Source: Aquitalea denitrificans (GTDB lineage: Bacteria; Pseudomonadota; Gammaproteobacteria; Burkholderiales; Chromobacteriaceae). From it: a stretch of DNA of 64,000 nt. The notes below the pieces were generated by a model. The model worked only from the letters and a program-made list of their open reading frames with translations, ran no database searches and was not told where the DNA came from. Of the stretch, positions 1-8,601 are shown in pieces. Every line of letters starts with the position of its first letter. The stretch's first letter is position 1. The translations under genes were made by a program, and so were the position numbers. Where the stretch lies: contig NZ_CP047241.1 of assembly GCF_009856625.1 (NCBI RefSeq), positions 1,240,001 to 1,304,000 of the forward strand. Reading direction: 5' to 3'.

Positions 1-827
1 CTGGCCAGCCAGTCGTCGTCGAACTGCCAGCTGCCCAGGGCATCGGCCACTGTGGCGAGGTCGCCCATGCTCATCAGCTGATGAATGGTCAGCAGATTGG
101 GGGCGACATTGGACGCTGGCAGGCTGCTGCGCGCGGCGTGTTCCAGCTGGCTGAGCAGGGCGGAAACCTGAGCGCTGCGGGTGGCGGTGTCGGCATCCCA
201 GTATTGCTGTTGCAGCTGCTCCAGCAACTGCGGCCAGGCATCGCTGGCCAGCACGTGGTCGGCCAGATTGCAGATCAGTGCATCGTGCGCATTCAGTGGC
301 GCGCCGGTGAGGCCGAGGAACAGGCCGACCCGCGCTGGCATGCGTTGCAGAAACCAGCTGCCGGCCACGTCCGGATACAGGCCGATGGTGATTTCCGGCA
401 TGGCAATGCGGGTGGCGCTGGTGGCCACGCGGTGGCTGGCCCCGGCCATCAGCCCCAGCCCGCCACCCATCACGATGCCGTGGCCCCATACGATGAGCGG
501 CTTGGCATAGCAGTGGATGTGGTAGTCCAGCGTGTATTCCTCACGGAAGAACACCAGCGCCTGCGGCTGAGGATGGCTGTCGTCGGCCAGCAGCGCTTCG
601 CGCAGGGCGCGCACATCGCCACCGGCGCAGAAGGCCTTTTCGCCAGCACCGCGCAGCAGTACGGCGGCGATGTCGGGGTCGGTTTCCCAGGCGGCAAGCT
701 TGGCTTGCAGCAGGCGGATCATCTCCAGCGTCAGCGCATTGAGCGACTTTTCGCTGTTGAGGGTGGCAATACCCAGGCGCTTGCCATCGGCACTGCGGCA
801 TTCTTCAAACAATACGGCGTCGTGCAT
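1..827 (-). CDS. 3-hydroxyisobutyryl-CoA hydrolase (3' end beyond window)
   Basis: About 275 N-terminal codons of a crotonase-fold hydrolase are visible; the stop lies left of the window. In valine breakdown this enzyme releases free 3-hydroxyisobutyrate from its CoA ester, which limits toxic methacrylyl-CoA. The oxyanion-hole segments CAGGDVRAL and GIVMGGGLGLM are visible, as is MPEITIGLYPDVAGSW, whose Glu and Asp match the catalytic pair of the HIBCH family. The ATG at 825-827 follows GGAG with good spacing. It lies 11 nt after the enoyl-CoA hydratase stop, so the two genes are co-transcribed. An enoyl-CoA isomerase is the alternative, but the Glu/Asp signature favours HIBCH. Confidence 0.85.
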   Translation of the reverse strand, partial: MHDAVLFEECRSADGKRLGIATLNSEKSLNALTLEMIRLLQAKLAAWETDPDIAAVLLRGAGEKAFCAGGDVRALREALLADDSHPQPQALVFFREEYTLDYHIHCYAKPLIVWGHGIVMGGGLGLMAGASHRVATSATRIAMPEITIGLYPDVAGSWFLQRMPARVGLFLGLTGAPLNAHDALICNLADHVLASDAWPQLLEQLQQQYWDADTATRSAQVSALLSQLEHAARSSLPASNVAPNLLTIHQLMSMGDLATVADALGSWQFDDDWLA

Positions 828-838
828 GGCGGCTCCTG

Positions 839-1621
839 TCAGTGGTTGTGCCATTGTGGGCTGCGCTTGGCCAGAAAGGCCTGCACACCTTCTTGCTGGT
901 CGGCGGTATCGAACAGCTTGATGAACTGCTCGCGCTCGTGAATCAGGTTATAGCCGGGCGGCTCGATGCGTGCGCGCTGCACCAGCTGCTTGCACACCTT
1001 GACCGAGGAGGGGGACTGGCGCGCCACTTTTTCCGCCAGCTTGAGTGCGGCTTCCAGCGCCTGGCCCTGACCGACCACTTCTTCCACCAGGCCGATGCGC
1101 TCGGCGGTGTCGGCATCCACCCGCTCGCCACACAGAATCATGCGCTTGGCCCAGCCTTCGCCCACCAGCCACGGCAATTGCTGGGTGCCGCCAGCGCAGG
1201 GCAGCAGGCCGACCGCGGCTTCCGGCAGCGCCATTTGCGCCTGGACTTCGGCAATGCGGATGTCGCAGGCCAGCGCGCATTCCAGCCCGCCGCCCATGGC
1301 ATAGCCGTTGATGGCGGCAATGCTGACACCACGGAAGGCGGCCAGCGCCTCGAAGGCTTCACCGAACAGCATGGTCATTTCGGTGGCCACCAGCTTGTTG
1401 CCGTCGGCAAACAGATTGAGGTCGGCCCCGGCGGAGAAGAACTTGCTGCCGCTGCCGGTAATCACCAGCGCGTAGATGTTGTCGTCCGCGTTCAGGTCTG
1501 CCACCAGTTGCTTGAGCGCGTTCAGGCTGGCGCGGTTCCAGGTGTTGGCTGGCGGGTTGTCGATGGTGACCTGGGCGGTGTGGCCGCGTTTTTCCACTTG
1601 CAGATGAGCGTAATGTGTCAT
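839..1621 (-). CDS. Enoyl-CoA hydratase (probably methacrylyl-CoA hydratase)
   Basis: A 260-residue crotonase-family protein of normal length. FFSAGADLNLF and GYAMGGGLECALACD form the oxyanion hole. The Glu in GGGLECAL and the Glu in LPEAAVGLLPCAGG match the two catalytic glutamates of enoyl-CoA hydratases. Placed between the acyl-CoA dehydrogenase and the 3-hydroxyisobutyryl-CoA hydrolase, it most likely hydrates methacrylyl-CoA (valine) or tiglyl-CoA (isoleucine). The frame stays open upstream to 1894, but the ATG at 1619-1621 fits the family N-terminus; the extra sequence would be translated repeat DNA. The substrate is inferred from context. Confidence 0.88.
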   Translation of the reverse strand: MTHYAHLQVEKRGHTAQVTIDNPPANTWNRASLNALKQLVADLNADDNIYALVITGSGSKFFSAGADLNLFADGNKLVATEMTMLFGEAFEALAAFRGVSIAAINGYAMGGGLECALACDIRIAEVQAQMALPEAAVGLLPCAGGTQQLPWLVGEGWAKRMILCGERVDADTAERIGLVEEVVGQGQALEAALKLAEKVARQSPSSVKVCKQLVQRARIEPPGYNLIHEREQFIKLFDTADQQEGVQAFLAKRSPQWHNH

Positions 1622-1915
1622 GGCGTTCCCGATCATTGGTAAGTAGTGCCTACAGTCTGTATACGATCTTTGTTGTCCTGAATCCGCTGCGCGGATGCCG
1701 GTTTGGTTTGCCGGGGCTGCGGCTGCCCGCCGGATCCTGTCAGTCCCGAGGCGCGGCTGAACTCGCCCTGCGCTAACGTCGTAGGGCTCAAACATGCAGC
1801 CGCTTAATACCTCGGGTCTGCCATCCGGCGGCAGGCTTGATGGGGCCGTGGCTGCGTCGACAACCTCAATCCTGTATTGCAACATGCACCACACAAACAG
1901 GGTGCATGGAGGTTC
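1622..1915. other. Intergenic gap inside the BCAA operon, filled by a dispersed repeat
   Basis: This 294-bp non-coding stretch separates the acyl-CoA dehydrogenase from the enoyl-CoA hydratase, whereas every other junction in the cluster is short. Most of it is repeat copy A, described separately. I see no convincing promoter for the two downstream genes. Confidence 0.7.
1711..1850 (+). repeat. Dispersed hairpin repeat, copy A
   Basis: It shares with copies B, C and D the order CTGCGGCTGCCC, a GAACTC-type box, a variable 8-bp stem around the constant loop CTAACGT, then CTTAA, then a second hairpin. Here the stem is GCCCTGCG (1765-1772) against CGTAGGGC (1780-1787), pairing fully if one G-T wobble is allowed. 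The second hairpin is CCATC (1821-1825) with GATGG (1839-1843). Copy A lacks the 96-bp GC-rich block carried by B and C. It sits inside an operon. Confidence 0.8.
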
Positions 1916-3076
1916 TCAACGGAGGTTTTCCAGCGCGCCGTCTTTCAGCAACTGCCGGGCGACGATCATGCGCATCACCTCGTTGGTGCCTTCCAGAATC
2001 TGGTGCACGCGGGCATCGCGTACATGGCGCTCCAGCGGGAAGTCCTTCAGGTAGCCATAGCCGCCAAACAGCTGCAAGGCATTATTGGCGACATTGAATG
2101 ACAGATCGGTGGCAAAACGCTTGGCCATGGCACAGTAAGCACTGGCGTCGGTGCTGCCGCTGTCCAGCTTGAATGCCGCCAGACGTACCATCTGGCGTGC
2201 GGCCACCAGCTCGGTCAGCATGTCGGCCAGGCGGAATTGCACGGTCTGGAAGTCGGCCAGCGGCTGGCCGAACTGCTGCCGCTCCTGCACATAGCGCTGG
2301 GCGGCATTCAGCGCGGCCTGGGCGGTGCCAACCGCGCAGGTGGCGATATTGATACGGCCGCCATCCAGCCCCTTCATCGCATAGGCAAAGCCCATGCCTT
2401 CCTCGCCCAGCAGATTGCCTGCCGGAATTTCCACATTGTCGAAGGTGATGGCGCGGGTGGGCTGGCTGTTCCAGCCCATTTTCTTTTCCTTCTTGCCATA
2501 CTGCACGCCGGGTGCGTTGGCGGGCACCACAAAGGCCGACACGCCTTTGGGGCCGGGGCCGCCGGTACGGGCCATCACCACCAGCACATCGGTACTGCCC
2601 GCGCCGGAGATGAACATCTTGCTGCCGTTCAGCACATAGACTTCGCCCTTTTTCTCGGCGCGGGTCTTGAGCGAGGCGGCATCGGAGCCGGCACCCGGCT
2701 CGGTCAGACAGTAGCTGCCCAGCACTTCGCCGCTCACCATGCGCGGCACCCATTCCCCGGCCAGCGCCGGGCTGCCGAAGCTGGCAATCATCCAGCTCAC
2801 CATATTGTGGATGGTGAGATAGGCGGCGGTGGAGGTGCAGCCCGCGGCCAGTTCTTCAAACACGATGGCCGAATCCAGCCGTGACAGGCCCAGCCCGCCG
2901 TGGCTCTCCGGGGTGTACAGGCCAAGAAAGCCCATGTCACCGGCTTCGCGGATGGTGGCGAGCGGGAAGGTTTCTTCCAGGTCCCATTCGGCGGCAAACG
3001 GGGCCAGGCGGCTGCTGGCAAAGTCGCGTGCGCTGTCCTGGAACGCCAGTTGCTGTTCGTTGAGTGCAAAGTCCAT
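1916..3076 (-). CDS. Acyl-CoA dehydrogenase (isobutyryl-CoA dehydrogenase-like)
   Basis: A 386-residue FAD-dependent acyl-CoA dehydrogenase of typical length. The N-terminal helical domain, the YCLTEPGAGSDAASL flavin/substrate segment and the C-terminal HQILEGTNEVMRMIVARQ segment are intact. The Glu in LEGTNEV (about residue 362) is in the position of the catalytic base. With mmsA and the two crotonases beside it, oxidation of isobutyryl-CoA to methacrylyl-CoA is the likely reaction; 2-methylbutyryl-CoA is also possible. The ATG follows GAGGAG at good spacing. The gene is 100 bp downstream of mmsA. Confidence 0.9.
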   Translation of the reverse strand: MDFALNEQQLAFQDSARDFASSRLAPFAAEWDLEETFPLATIREAGDMGFLGLYTPESHGGLGLSRLDSAIVFEELAAGCTSTAAYLTIHNMVSWMIASFGSPALAGEWVPRMVSGEVLGSYCLTEPGAGSDAASLKTRAEKKGEVYVLNGSKMFISGAGSTDVLVVMARTGGPGPKGVSAFVVPANAPGVQYGKKEKKMGWNSQPTRAITFDNVEIPAGNLLGEEGMGFAYAMKGLDGGRINIATCAVGTAQAALNAAQRYVQERQQFGQPLADFQTVQFRLADMLTELVAARQMVRLAAFKLDSGSTDASAYCAMAKRFATDLSFNVANNALQLFGGYGYLKDFPLERHVRDARVHQILEGTNEVMRMIVARQLLKDGALENLR

Positions 3077-3176
3077 GTCGGTTTCTCCTCTTGCAGCAGC
3101 CGGGCCGGTGGGGGATGGCGGCCTGCTGCTGTCTTGTTTTATCTGACGTGAATCGGTCTGCCTTGATCAGTGCAAC

Positions 3177-4679
3177 TCAGCGCAGCGAAATGGTGGTGTG
3201 CACCTTGCCGCTGCTGGCCTCGTCGTCGAACCAGCGGCTGGTGACGGTTTTGGTCTGGGTATAGAACAGGATGACCTGCTTGCCGTAAGGGCCGAGGTCG
3301 CCCAGCTTGGAGCCGCGCGAACCGGTAAAGCTGAACAGCGGCACCGGCACCGGAATCGGCACATTGATGCCGACCTGACCGACATCGATGTCCTCCTGGA
3401 AGCGCCGTGCGGCAGCCCCGCTCTGGGTGAAAATGGCAGTGCCGTTGCCATTGGGGTTGGCATTGATGATGGCAATGGCCTCGTCCAGCGTGTCCACGCC
3501 CAGCAGGCACAGCACCGGCCCGAAGATTTCCTGCCGGTAAATGGCCATGTCGGTGGTGACGCCAGAGAAAATGGTGGGACCGACAAAATTGCCCTGTTCG
3601 AATCCGGCCACCTGCACTTCGCGGCCATCCAGCTCCAGCACCGCGCCTTCGGCTACGCCCTTGGCAATCAGGCTGGTCACCCGTTCGCGGGCAGCGCAGG
3701 AAATCAGCGGGCCCAGGTCCGGGTTGTCCTTGCCTGCACCCACGCGCAGGGACTTGGCTTTGGCCACCAGATCGGGAATCCAGCTGCGTGCTTCGCCCAC
3801 CAGCACTGCCACGCTCAAGGCCATGCAGCGCTGGCCTGCTGCGCCGAATGCCGCGCCGGTCAGCTGGTTCAGCGCCTGTTCCTTGTTGGCATCCGGCAGC
3901 ACGATGGCGTGGTTCTTGGCCCCCATCATGCATTGCACGCGTTTGCCGGCCAGGCTGGCGCGGTTGTACACATGGGTGCCGACGCGGCTGGAGCCGACAA
4001 AGGAGATGGCCTTGATGTCCGGGTGGTCGCAAATGGCATTCACCACCGCTTCGCCGCCATGCACCACATTCAGCACGCCAGCCGGAATGCCAGCCTGCAA
4101 GGCCAGCTCCACCAGCCGCATGGTCACCATCGGGTCCTGTTCTGATGGTTTCAGCACAAAGGTATTGCCGGTGGCAATGGCCATCGGGAACATCCACAGC
4201 GGAATCATGGCCGGGAAGTTGAAGGGGGTGATGCCGGCACACACGCCCAGCGGCTGTTGCACGGTATAGGTGTCCACGCCACCGGCCACGTTTTCGGCGT
4301 ATTCGCCCTGTTGCAGATTGCCAATGCTGGCGGCGTGTTCCACCACTTCCAGCCCGCGGAAGATATCGCCCTCGGCATCGGCCAGGGTTTTGCCCTGTTC
4401 CGCCGTCAGTAGCGCGGCCAGTTCCTTCATGTGCTCGCGGATCAACTGCTGGTACTTGAGGAAAATCCGTGCGCGGGTGCCGATGGGGGTTTTCTTCCAG
4501 CTGGCGAAGGCCGTTTTGGCGCTGGCGACCGCGGCCTCGACTTCCCCGACAGTGGCCATGGGGACCCGTGCCAGTACTTCTTGCGTGGCCGGGTTGATGA
4601 TGTCGCGCCACTCTTGACTCTGCGATTCGACGAATTCACCGTTGATCAGCAGCTTGACGCTGGGAACAGCCTGTTTCAT
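3177..4679 (-). CDS. mmsA: CoA-acylating methylmalonate-semialdehyde dehydrogenase
   Basis: A 500-residue aldehyde dehydrogenase superfamily member. It converts methylmalonate semialdehyde to propionyl-CoA with NAD and CoA, the last step of valine degradation. The PFNFPAMIPLWMFPMAIATGN motif region and the catalytic Cys in GAAGQRCMALS are present, as is the FSFTGSRGSKLGD C-terminal signature typical of MmsA. The ATG at 4677-4679 is preferred because AGGAG lies 8 nt upstream; an in-frame TTG two codons earlier is too close to that site. Second gene of the minus-strand catabolic operon. Confidence 0.93.
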   Translation of the reverse strand: MKQAVPSVKLLINGEFVESQSQEWRDIINPATQEVLARVPMATVGEVEAAVASAKTAFASWKKTPIGTRARIFLKYQQLIREHMKELAALLTAEQGKTLADAEGDIFRGLEVVEHAASIGNLQQGEYAENVAGGVDTYTVQQPLGVCAGITPFNFPAMIPLWMFPMAIATGNTFVLKPSEQDPMVTMRLVELALQAGIPAGVLNVVHGGEAVVNAICDHPDIKAISFVGSSRVGTHVYNRASLAGKRVQCMMGAKNHAIVLPDANKEQALNQLTGAAFGAAGQRCMALSVAVLVGEARSWIPDLVAKAKSLRVGAGKDNPDLGPLISCAARERVTSLIAKGVAEGAVLELDGREVQVAGFEQGNFVGPTIFSGVTTDMAIYRQEIFGPVLCLLGVDTLDEAIAIINANPNGNGTAIFTQSGAAARRFQEDIDVGQVGINVPIPVPVPLFSFTGSRGSKLGDLGPYGKQVILFYTQTKTVTSRWFDDEASSGKVHTTISLR

Positions 4680-4724
4680 CTGCAACTCTCCTGTGCTTGG
4701 CGGCTTGTGTGCCGTCTTGGTATG

Positions 4725-5576
4725 TCAGTCGTAGTGATAAAAACCCTTGCCACTCTTGCGACCCAGATGCCCGGCCGCTACCAGCTGTGCCAGCAGCGGG
4801 CAGGCGCGGTATTTGCTGTCACGGAATTCGGTATAAAGGATGTCCATGATGGACAGGCAGGTGTCCAGGCCAATCAGGTCGGCCAGTGCCAGCGGGCCGA
4901 TGGGGTGGTTCATGCCCAGCTTCATCACCGTGTCGATGTCCTCAGCGGTGGCCAGGTTTTCGAACAGGGCAAAGGCCGCTTCGTTGATCATCGGCATCAG
5001 GATGCGGTTGGAGACAAAGCCCGGGCCGTCCTTTACCGTCACCGGGGTCTTGCCCAGTGCCACCGCCAGTTCGAATACCTTCTGGTAAGTGTGGTCGGCG
5101 GTCTGGATGGCGCGGATGATTTCCACCAGCTGCATCAGCGGAACCGGGTTCATGAAGTGCATGCCCACCACGCGCTCGGGCTGTGGCACCCAGGCGGCAA
5201 TACGGGTGAGCGAAATGGACGAGGTATTGGACGCCAGAATGGCATCCGCCCGCACCACGCTGCCCAGTTCGCGGAAGATGGCTTCCTTGATGGCCGGGTT
5301 TTCGGTGGCGGCTTCCACCACCAGGTCGCGGTCAGCCAACTCGGCCAGCAGGGTGGTGGGGTGGATACGCGCCAGAATGCCGGCGATGTCGGCTTCGGCA
5401 ATGCTGCCTTTCTTCGCCATGCGCGCCAGGCTGTTGCCAATGGCGGCCAGTCCTTTGTGCAAAGCCGCCTCGCTGACATCGGCCAGCCGGACTTCAAAGC
5501 CATGCATGGCAAACACCTGGGCAATGCCGTTGCCCATGGTGCCTGCACCAATCACGCCGATTTTTTGTGTTGTCAT
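4725..5576 (-). CDS. 3-hydroxyacyl-CoA dehydrogenase (3-hydroxybutyryl-CoA dehydrogenase family)
   Basis: A 283-residue NAD-dependent enzyme of the HbdA/PaaH type. The N-terminal Rossmann signature GVIGAGTMGNGIAQ, the substrate-binding HFMNPVPLMQLVE and the KDGPGFVSNRIL linker are intact, so it should be active. As first gene of the operon, behind the LiuR-like operator, it may oxidise 3-hydroxy-2-methylbutyryl-CoA (isoleucine) or 3-hydroxybutyryl-CoA. It is not a 3-hydroxyisobutyrate dehydrogenase; no mmsB is visible in the window. GGAG precedes the ATG. Confidence 0.9.
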   Translation of the reverse strand: MTTQKIGVIGAGTMGNGIAQVFAMHGFEVRLADVSEAALHKGLAAIGNSLARMAKKGSIAEADIAGILARIHPTTLLAELADRDLVVEAATENPAIKEAIFRELGSVVRADAILASNTSSISLTRIAAWVPQPERVVGMHFMNPVPLMQLVEIIRAIQTADHTYQKVFELAVALGKTPVTVKDGPGFVSNRILMPMINEAAFALFENLATAEDIDTVMKLGMNHPIGPLALADLIGLDTCLSIMDILYTEFRDSKYRACPLLAQLVAAGHLGRKSGKGFYHYD

Positions 5577-5611
5577 GTGCTGTTCTCCTGCGTTGTTTTT
5601 ATCACAATAAC

Positions 5612-5627
5612 TTGACGTTTACGTCAA
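5612..5627. promoter_or_regulatory. Perfect palindromic operator between the BCAA operon and its MerR regulator
   Basis: TTGACGT (5612-5618) and ACGTCAA (5621-5627) form a perfect 7-bp inverted repeat with a 2-bp centre, followed at once by another CGTCAA half-site. The ACGT-centred form resembles LiuR operators known upstream of branched-chain amino-acid genes in proteobacteria. It lies 35 bp upstream of the hydroxyacyl-CoA dehydrogenase start and 93 bp upstream of the regulator. Confidence 0.75.
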
Positions 5628-5720
5628 CGTCAATCAACAATCCGGCATCGGGGATCAAAACACGGCCAGCTGCTGCCAGCAGGCAAAGGGCAGGGCCAAA
5701 ACAACAACAGGGGAACAGGC

Positions 5721-6113
5721 ATGCAAGGTGTGACCTACAGCATCAGCCAGCTGGCGCAGGAATTTGATGTCACCACGCGCACCATCCGCTTTTACGAAGA
5801 CCAGGGGCTGCTGGAGCCGCAACGCGATGGCCAGCGCCGCATCTATACCCGGCGCGACCGGGTGCGGCTGATGCTGATTTTGCGTGGCAAACGCATCGGC
5901 CTGTCCTTGCTGGAAATCCGCGAGCTGTTCGATTTGTACGATGCCGCCAGCAACGACGAACCGCAGCTGCGCGAATTCATCCGCATCCTCAGCCGCAAGG
6001 AACAGCAATTGCAGGAACAGCTGGACGACATCCGCGTGGTGATGGGGGAAATCAGCCAGATCCGCAGCCAATGCGAAAAGGCACTGGGCAAGCAGGCATC
6101 ATCAACACCGTAG
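5721..6113 (+). CDS. MerR-family regulator, LiuR-like
   Basis: A 130-residue MerR protein. The winged helix-turn-helix occupies about residues 6-75 (YSISQLAQEFDVTTRTIRFY, then RDRVRLMLILRGKRIGLSL). A coiled-coil helix follows (about 85-120). There is no Cys-rich metal-binding loop, which argues for a small-molecule or CoA-ester signal. LiuR regulators control leucine/valine/isoleucine catabolism, and this one diverges from such an operon across a perfect operator. It is followed by a thiolase gene 35 bp downstream, probably in the same transcript. Confidence 0.87.
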   Translation: MQGVTYSISQLAQEFDVTTRTIRFYEDQGLLEPQRDGQRRIYTRRDRVRLMLILRGKRIGLSLLEIRELFDLYDAASNDEPQLREFIRILSRKEQQLQEQLDDIRVVMGEISQIRSQCEKALGKQASSTP

Positions 6114-6148
6114 CCGGGCAAGCAAGCCATTCAGGAAGGAACAGACAG

Positions 6149-7336
6149 ATGCAACAGCAAGAATCGATTGTCATTGTGGGCATGGCCCGTACCGCCATGG
6201 GTGGTTTTCAGGGCATGTTTGCCAGTCAGACGGCCAGCCAGCTGGGTGCAGCTGCCATCCGCGCCGCCGTAGAGCGGTCTGGTGTGGCTGCCGAGGATGT
6301 CGACGAGGTGATCATGGGCTGCGTGCTGCCCGCCGGGCAGGGCCAGGCCCCGGCCCGCCAGGCTGCGCTGGGAGCCGGGCTGCCGCTGGCGGCTGGCTGT
6401 ACCACCATCAACAAGATGTGTGGTTCCGGCATGAAAGCCGCCATGCTGGCGCACGACCTGCTGCTGGCCGGTTCGGCCAGCGTGATGGTGGCCGGTGGCA
6501 TGGAGAGCATGAGCAATTCACCCTATCTGATTCCCAAGGCGCGTGGCGGCCTGCGCCTGGGGCATGGTGAAATCAAGGACCACATGTTCCTCGATGGGCT
6601 GGAAGATGCCTACGACAAGGGCAAGCTGATGGGCGTGTTTGCCGAAAACTGTGCCGGTGATTACGGTTTCAGCCGCGAAGCACAGGATGCCTTTGCCATC
6701 GCCTCGCTCACTCGCGCCCAGCAAGCCATTAGCGAGGGCCGCTTCCGCGAGGAAATCACCCCGGTGCTGGTGGAAGGCAAGAACGGTGCACAAGCCATGG
6801 AAATTGACGAGCAGCCGCTCAAGGCAAAGCTGGACAAGATTGCCAGCCTGAAACCGGCTTTTCGCAAGGACGGCACGGTGACGGCGGCCAATTCCAGCTC
6901 CATTTCCGATGGTGCTGCCGCGCTGGTGTTGATGACGGCCAGCGAAGCCGCCCGCCGTGGGCTCAAGCCGCTGGCCCGCTTGGTGGCTCATGCCACCCAC
7001 GCACAGGAGCCGGGCCTGTTCACCACCGCGCCGGTGGGTGCCATGCGCAAGCTGTTGGCCAGGACCGGCTGGACGGTGGGCGATGTCGACCTGTTTGAAA
7101 TCAACGAAGCCTTTGCCGTGGTCACCATGGCGGCGATGCAGGACCTGGGCCTGCCGCATGACAAGGTGAATGTGCATGGCGGGGCCTGCGCACTGGGCCA
7201 CCCGATTGGCGCATCCGGTGCACGGGTGATGGTGACCTTGCTGTCCGCGCTGCGTCAGCATGGCGGCAAACGTGGCGTAGCCAGCCTGTGTATTGGTGGC
7301 GGCGAAGCCACCGCGGTGGCGTTGGAACTGCTGTAA
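6149..7336 (+). CDS. Acetyl-CoA C-acyltransferase (thiolase)
   Basis: A 395-residue thiolase of normal length. The acylated Cys is in INKMCGSGMKAA (about residue 90). The C-terminal motifs NEAFAVV, GGACALGHPIGASGAR and the second Cys in CIGGGEATAV are intact. Next to LiuR and the BCAA genes it probably cleaves 2-methylacetoacetyl-CoA or acetoacetyl-CoA. The frame extends upstream into the regulator, but the ATG at 6149 has AGGAAGGA just upstream and matches the family start. Confidence 0.92.
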   Translation: MQQQESIVIVGMARTAMGGFQGMFASQTASQLGAAAIRAAVERSGVAAEDVDEVIMGCVLPAGQGQAPARQAALGAGLPLAAGCTTINKMCGSGMKAAMLAHDLLLAGSASVMVAGGMESMSNSPYLIPKARGGLRLGHGEIKDHMFLDGLEDAYDKGKLMGVFAENCAGDYGFSREAQDAFAIASLTRAQQAISEGRFREEITPVLVEGKNGAQAMEIDEQPLKAKLDKIASLKPAFRKDGTVTAANSSSISDGAAALVLMTASEAARRGLKPLARLVAHATHAQEPGLFTTAPVGAMRKLLARTGWTVGDVDLFEINEAFAVVTMAAMQDLGLPHDKVNVHGGACALGHPIGASGARVMVTLLSALRQHGGKRGVASLCIGGGEATAVALELL

Positions 7337-7354
7337 GCACTTAAGCAGGCAAAA

Positions 7355-7380
7355 CAAAAGCGCCCTTGGGGGCGCTTTTG
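7355..7380. terminator. Bidirectional Rho-independent terminator
   Basis: An 11-bp perfect stem CAAAAGCGCCC / GGGCGCTTTTG with a 4-nt loop and T-rich flanks on both sides. It lies between the thiolase stop and the convergent permease stop. Confidence 0.85.
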
Positions 7381-7399
7381 TCATTAGCGGGATACTGGC

Positions 7400-8512
7400 T
7401 TAGCGGGGTTGTTCAGCCGGCCCGCACGGCTGCTCGGTATCTTCCGGCAGTTCCGGGTAGTCTTCCGGCCGCAGCCAGTGACGGAACAGGGTAAAGCCCA
7501 CCGCCAGCAGGGTAGGGCCGATAAACAGGCCCAGCAGGCCCCAGGCCAGCAAGCCGCCAATCACCCCCATGAAAATGATGGACAAGGGCATTTGCGCGCC
7601 CTGGCTGATCAGCAGCGGCTTGAGCACATTGTCGATGGTGTTGACCAGCAAAAAACCCCACAGCAGCAGGAAAATACCCATGCCGGTGGCGCCTGAGTAA
7701 AACACCCAGGCCGCGGCAGGCAGCCAGATGATCAGCGTGGGCAGCTGGGCCACCGCCACGATGAAGCACAGGAAACCCAGCACCAGTGCGCCAGGCACTC
7801 CGGCAATCAACAGGCCGATCACGCACAGCACGGTTTGCGCCAGCGCGGTGCCCACCACGCCGGTGGTGACGCTGCGGATGGTACGGGCAATCACCTCGGG
7901 CAATTCGTCTGCCGTGGCGCCGCCCAGCTTGCTGATGGCCAGTTCGGCGGCGTCCCACAGCTTGTCACCATTGATCAGCAACAGGCCGGCAATCACGATG
8001 GCCAGCACGATTTCCAGCATGCTCAGGCTGGCCGAAGCCCCGCTTTCCAGTGCCCACAAGGCGGCCTTGTTGATGGCCGGGCGGATTTTGTCGATAAAGC
8101 CCGGCAGGTCCAGTTGCACGCTCATCCAGAACTTGTGCAGCGACTCGCCCACCAGCGGCAGGGTGTTGACCCAGGCCGGGGCATCGGGCAGGTGAATGCT
8201 GGTGAGGTCACGCGACATGGACGCCAGCTGCGGAATGGTATCGGCCAGCGTCAGCGCCATCAGGCCGATGGGAATGGCCAGCGTCAGCGACAGCGCACCC
8301 ACAATGATGACCGCCGCCAGCTTGGCGCGGCCATTGAGCCGCAGGCGCAGCCGGGTAAACAGCGGCCAGGCAGAAATGGCAATGATGGCGGCCCAGGTCA
8401 GCGCACCCAGAAACGGCTGAATGACCTTGAGGCAGGACAGGATGAGCAGGCCCATCACGGCGATGCGCAACACGGCCATCACACTGATGCTGGGAAAGGG
8501 TTTGGGCGTCAT
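7400..8512 (-). CDS. AI-2E family transporter (PerM/YdiK-like permease)
   Basis: A 370-residue inner-membrane protein. Paired hydrophobic segments at the N-terminus and a cluster of four or five in the C-terminal half surround a large hydrophilic central region, the layout of the AI-2E exporter (UPF0118) family. The family includes AI-2 exporters and Na+/H+ antiporter-like members, so the substrate is unknown. The ATG at 8510-8512 (MTPKPF) fits homologues; the open frame continues to 8575 through arginine/histidine-rich sequence with a TACAAT hexamer, more likely promoter than coding. Confidence 0.82.
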   Translation of the reverse strand: MTPKPFPSISVMAVLRIAVMGLLILSCLKVIQPFLGALTWAAIIAISAWPLFTRLRLRLNGRAKLAAVIIVGALSLTLAIPIGLMALTLADTIPQLASMSRDLTSIHLPDAPAWVNTLPLVGESLHKFWMSVQLDLPGFIDKIRPAINKAALWALESGASASLSMLEIVLAIVIAGLLLINGDKLWDAAELAISKLGGATADELPEVIARTIRSVTTGVVGTALAQTVLCVIGLLIAGVPGALVLGFLCFIVAVAQLPTLIIWLPAAAWVFYSGATGMGIFLLLWGFLLVNTIDNVLKPLLISQGAQMPLSIIFMGVIGGLLAWGLLGLFIGPTLLAVGFTLFRHWLRPEDYPELPEDTEQPCGPAEQPR

Positions 8513-8601
8513 GAAAAGGTCCGGGTGGCGGTGATGGCGGCGCAGCATGCCGCCAGAGCCGAATTGTAGCGGCATTTTCCCGCCGCCGGTATGCAGGCCG
8601 G

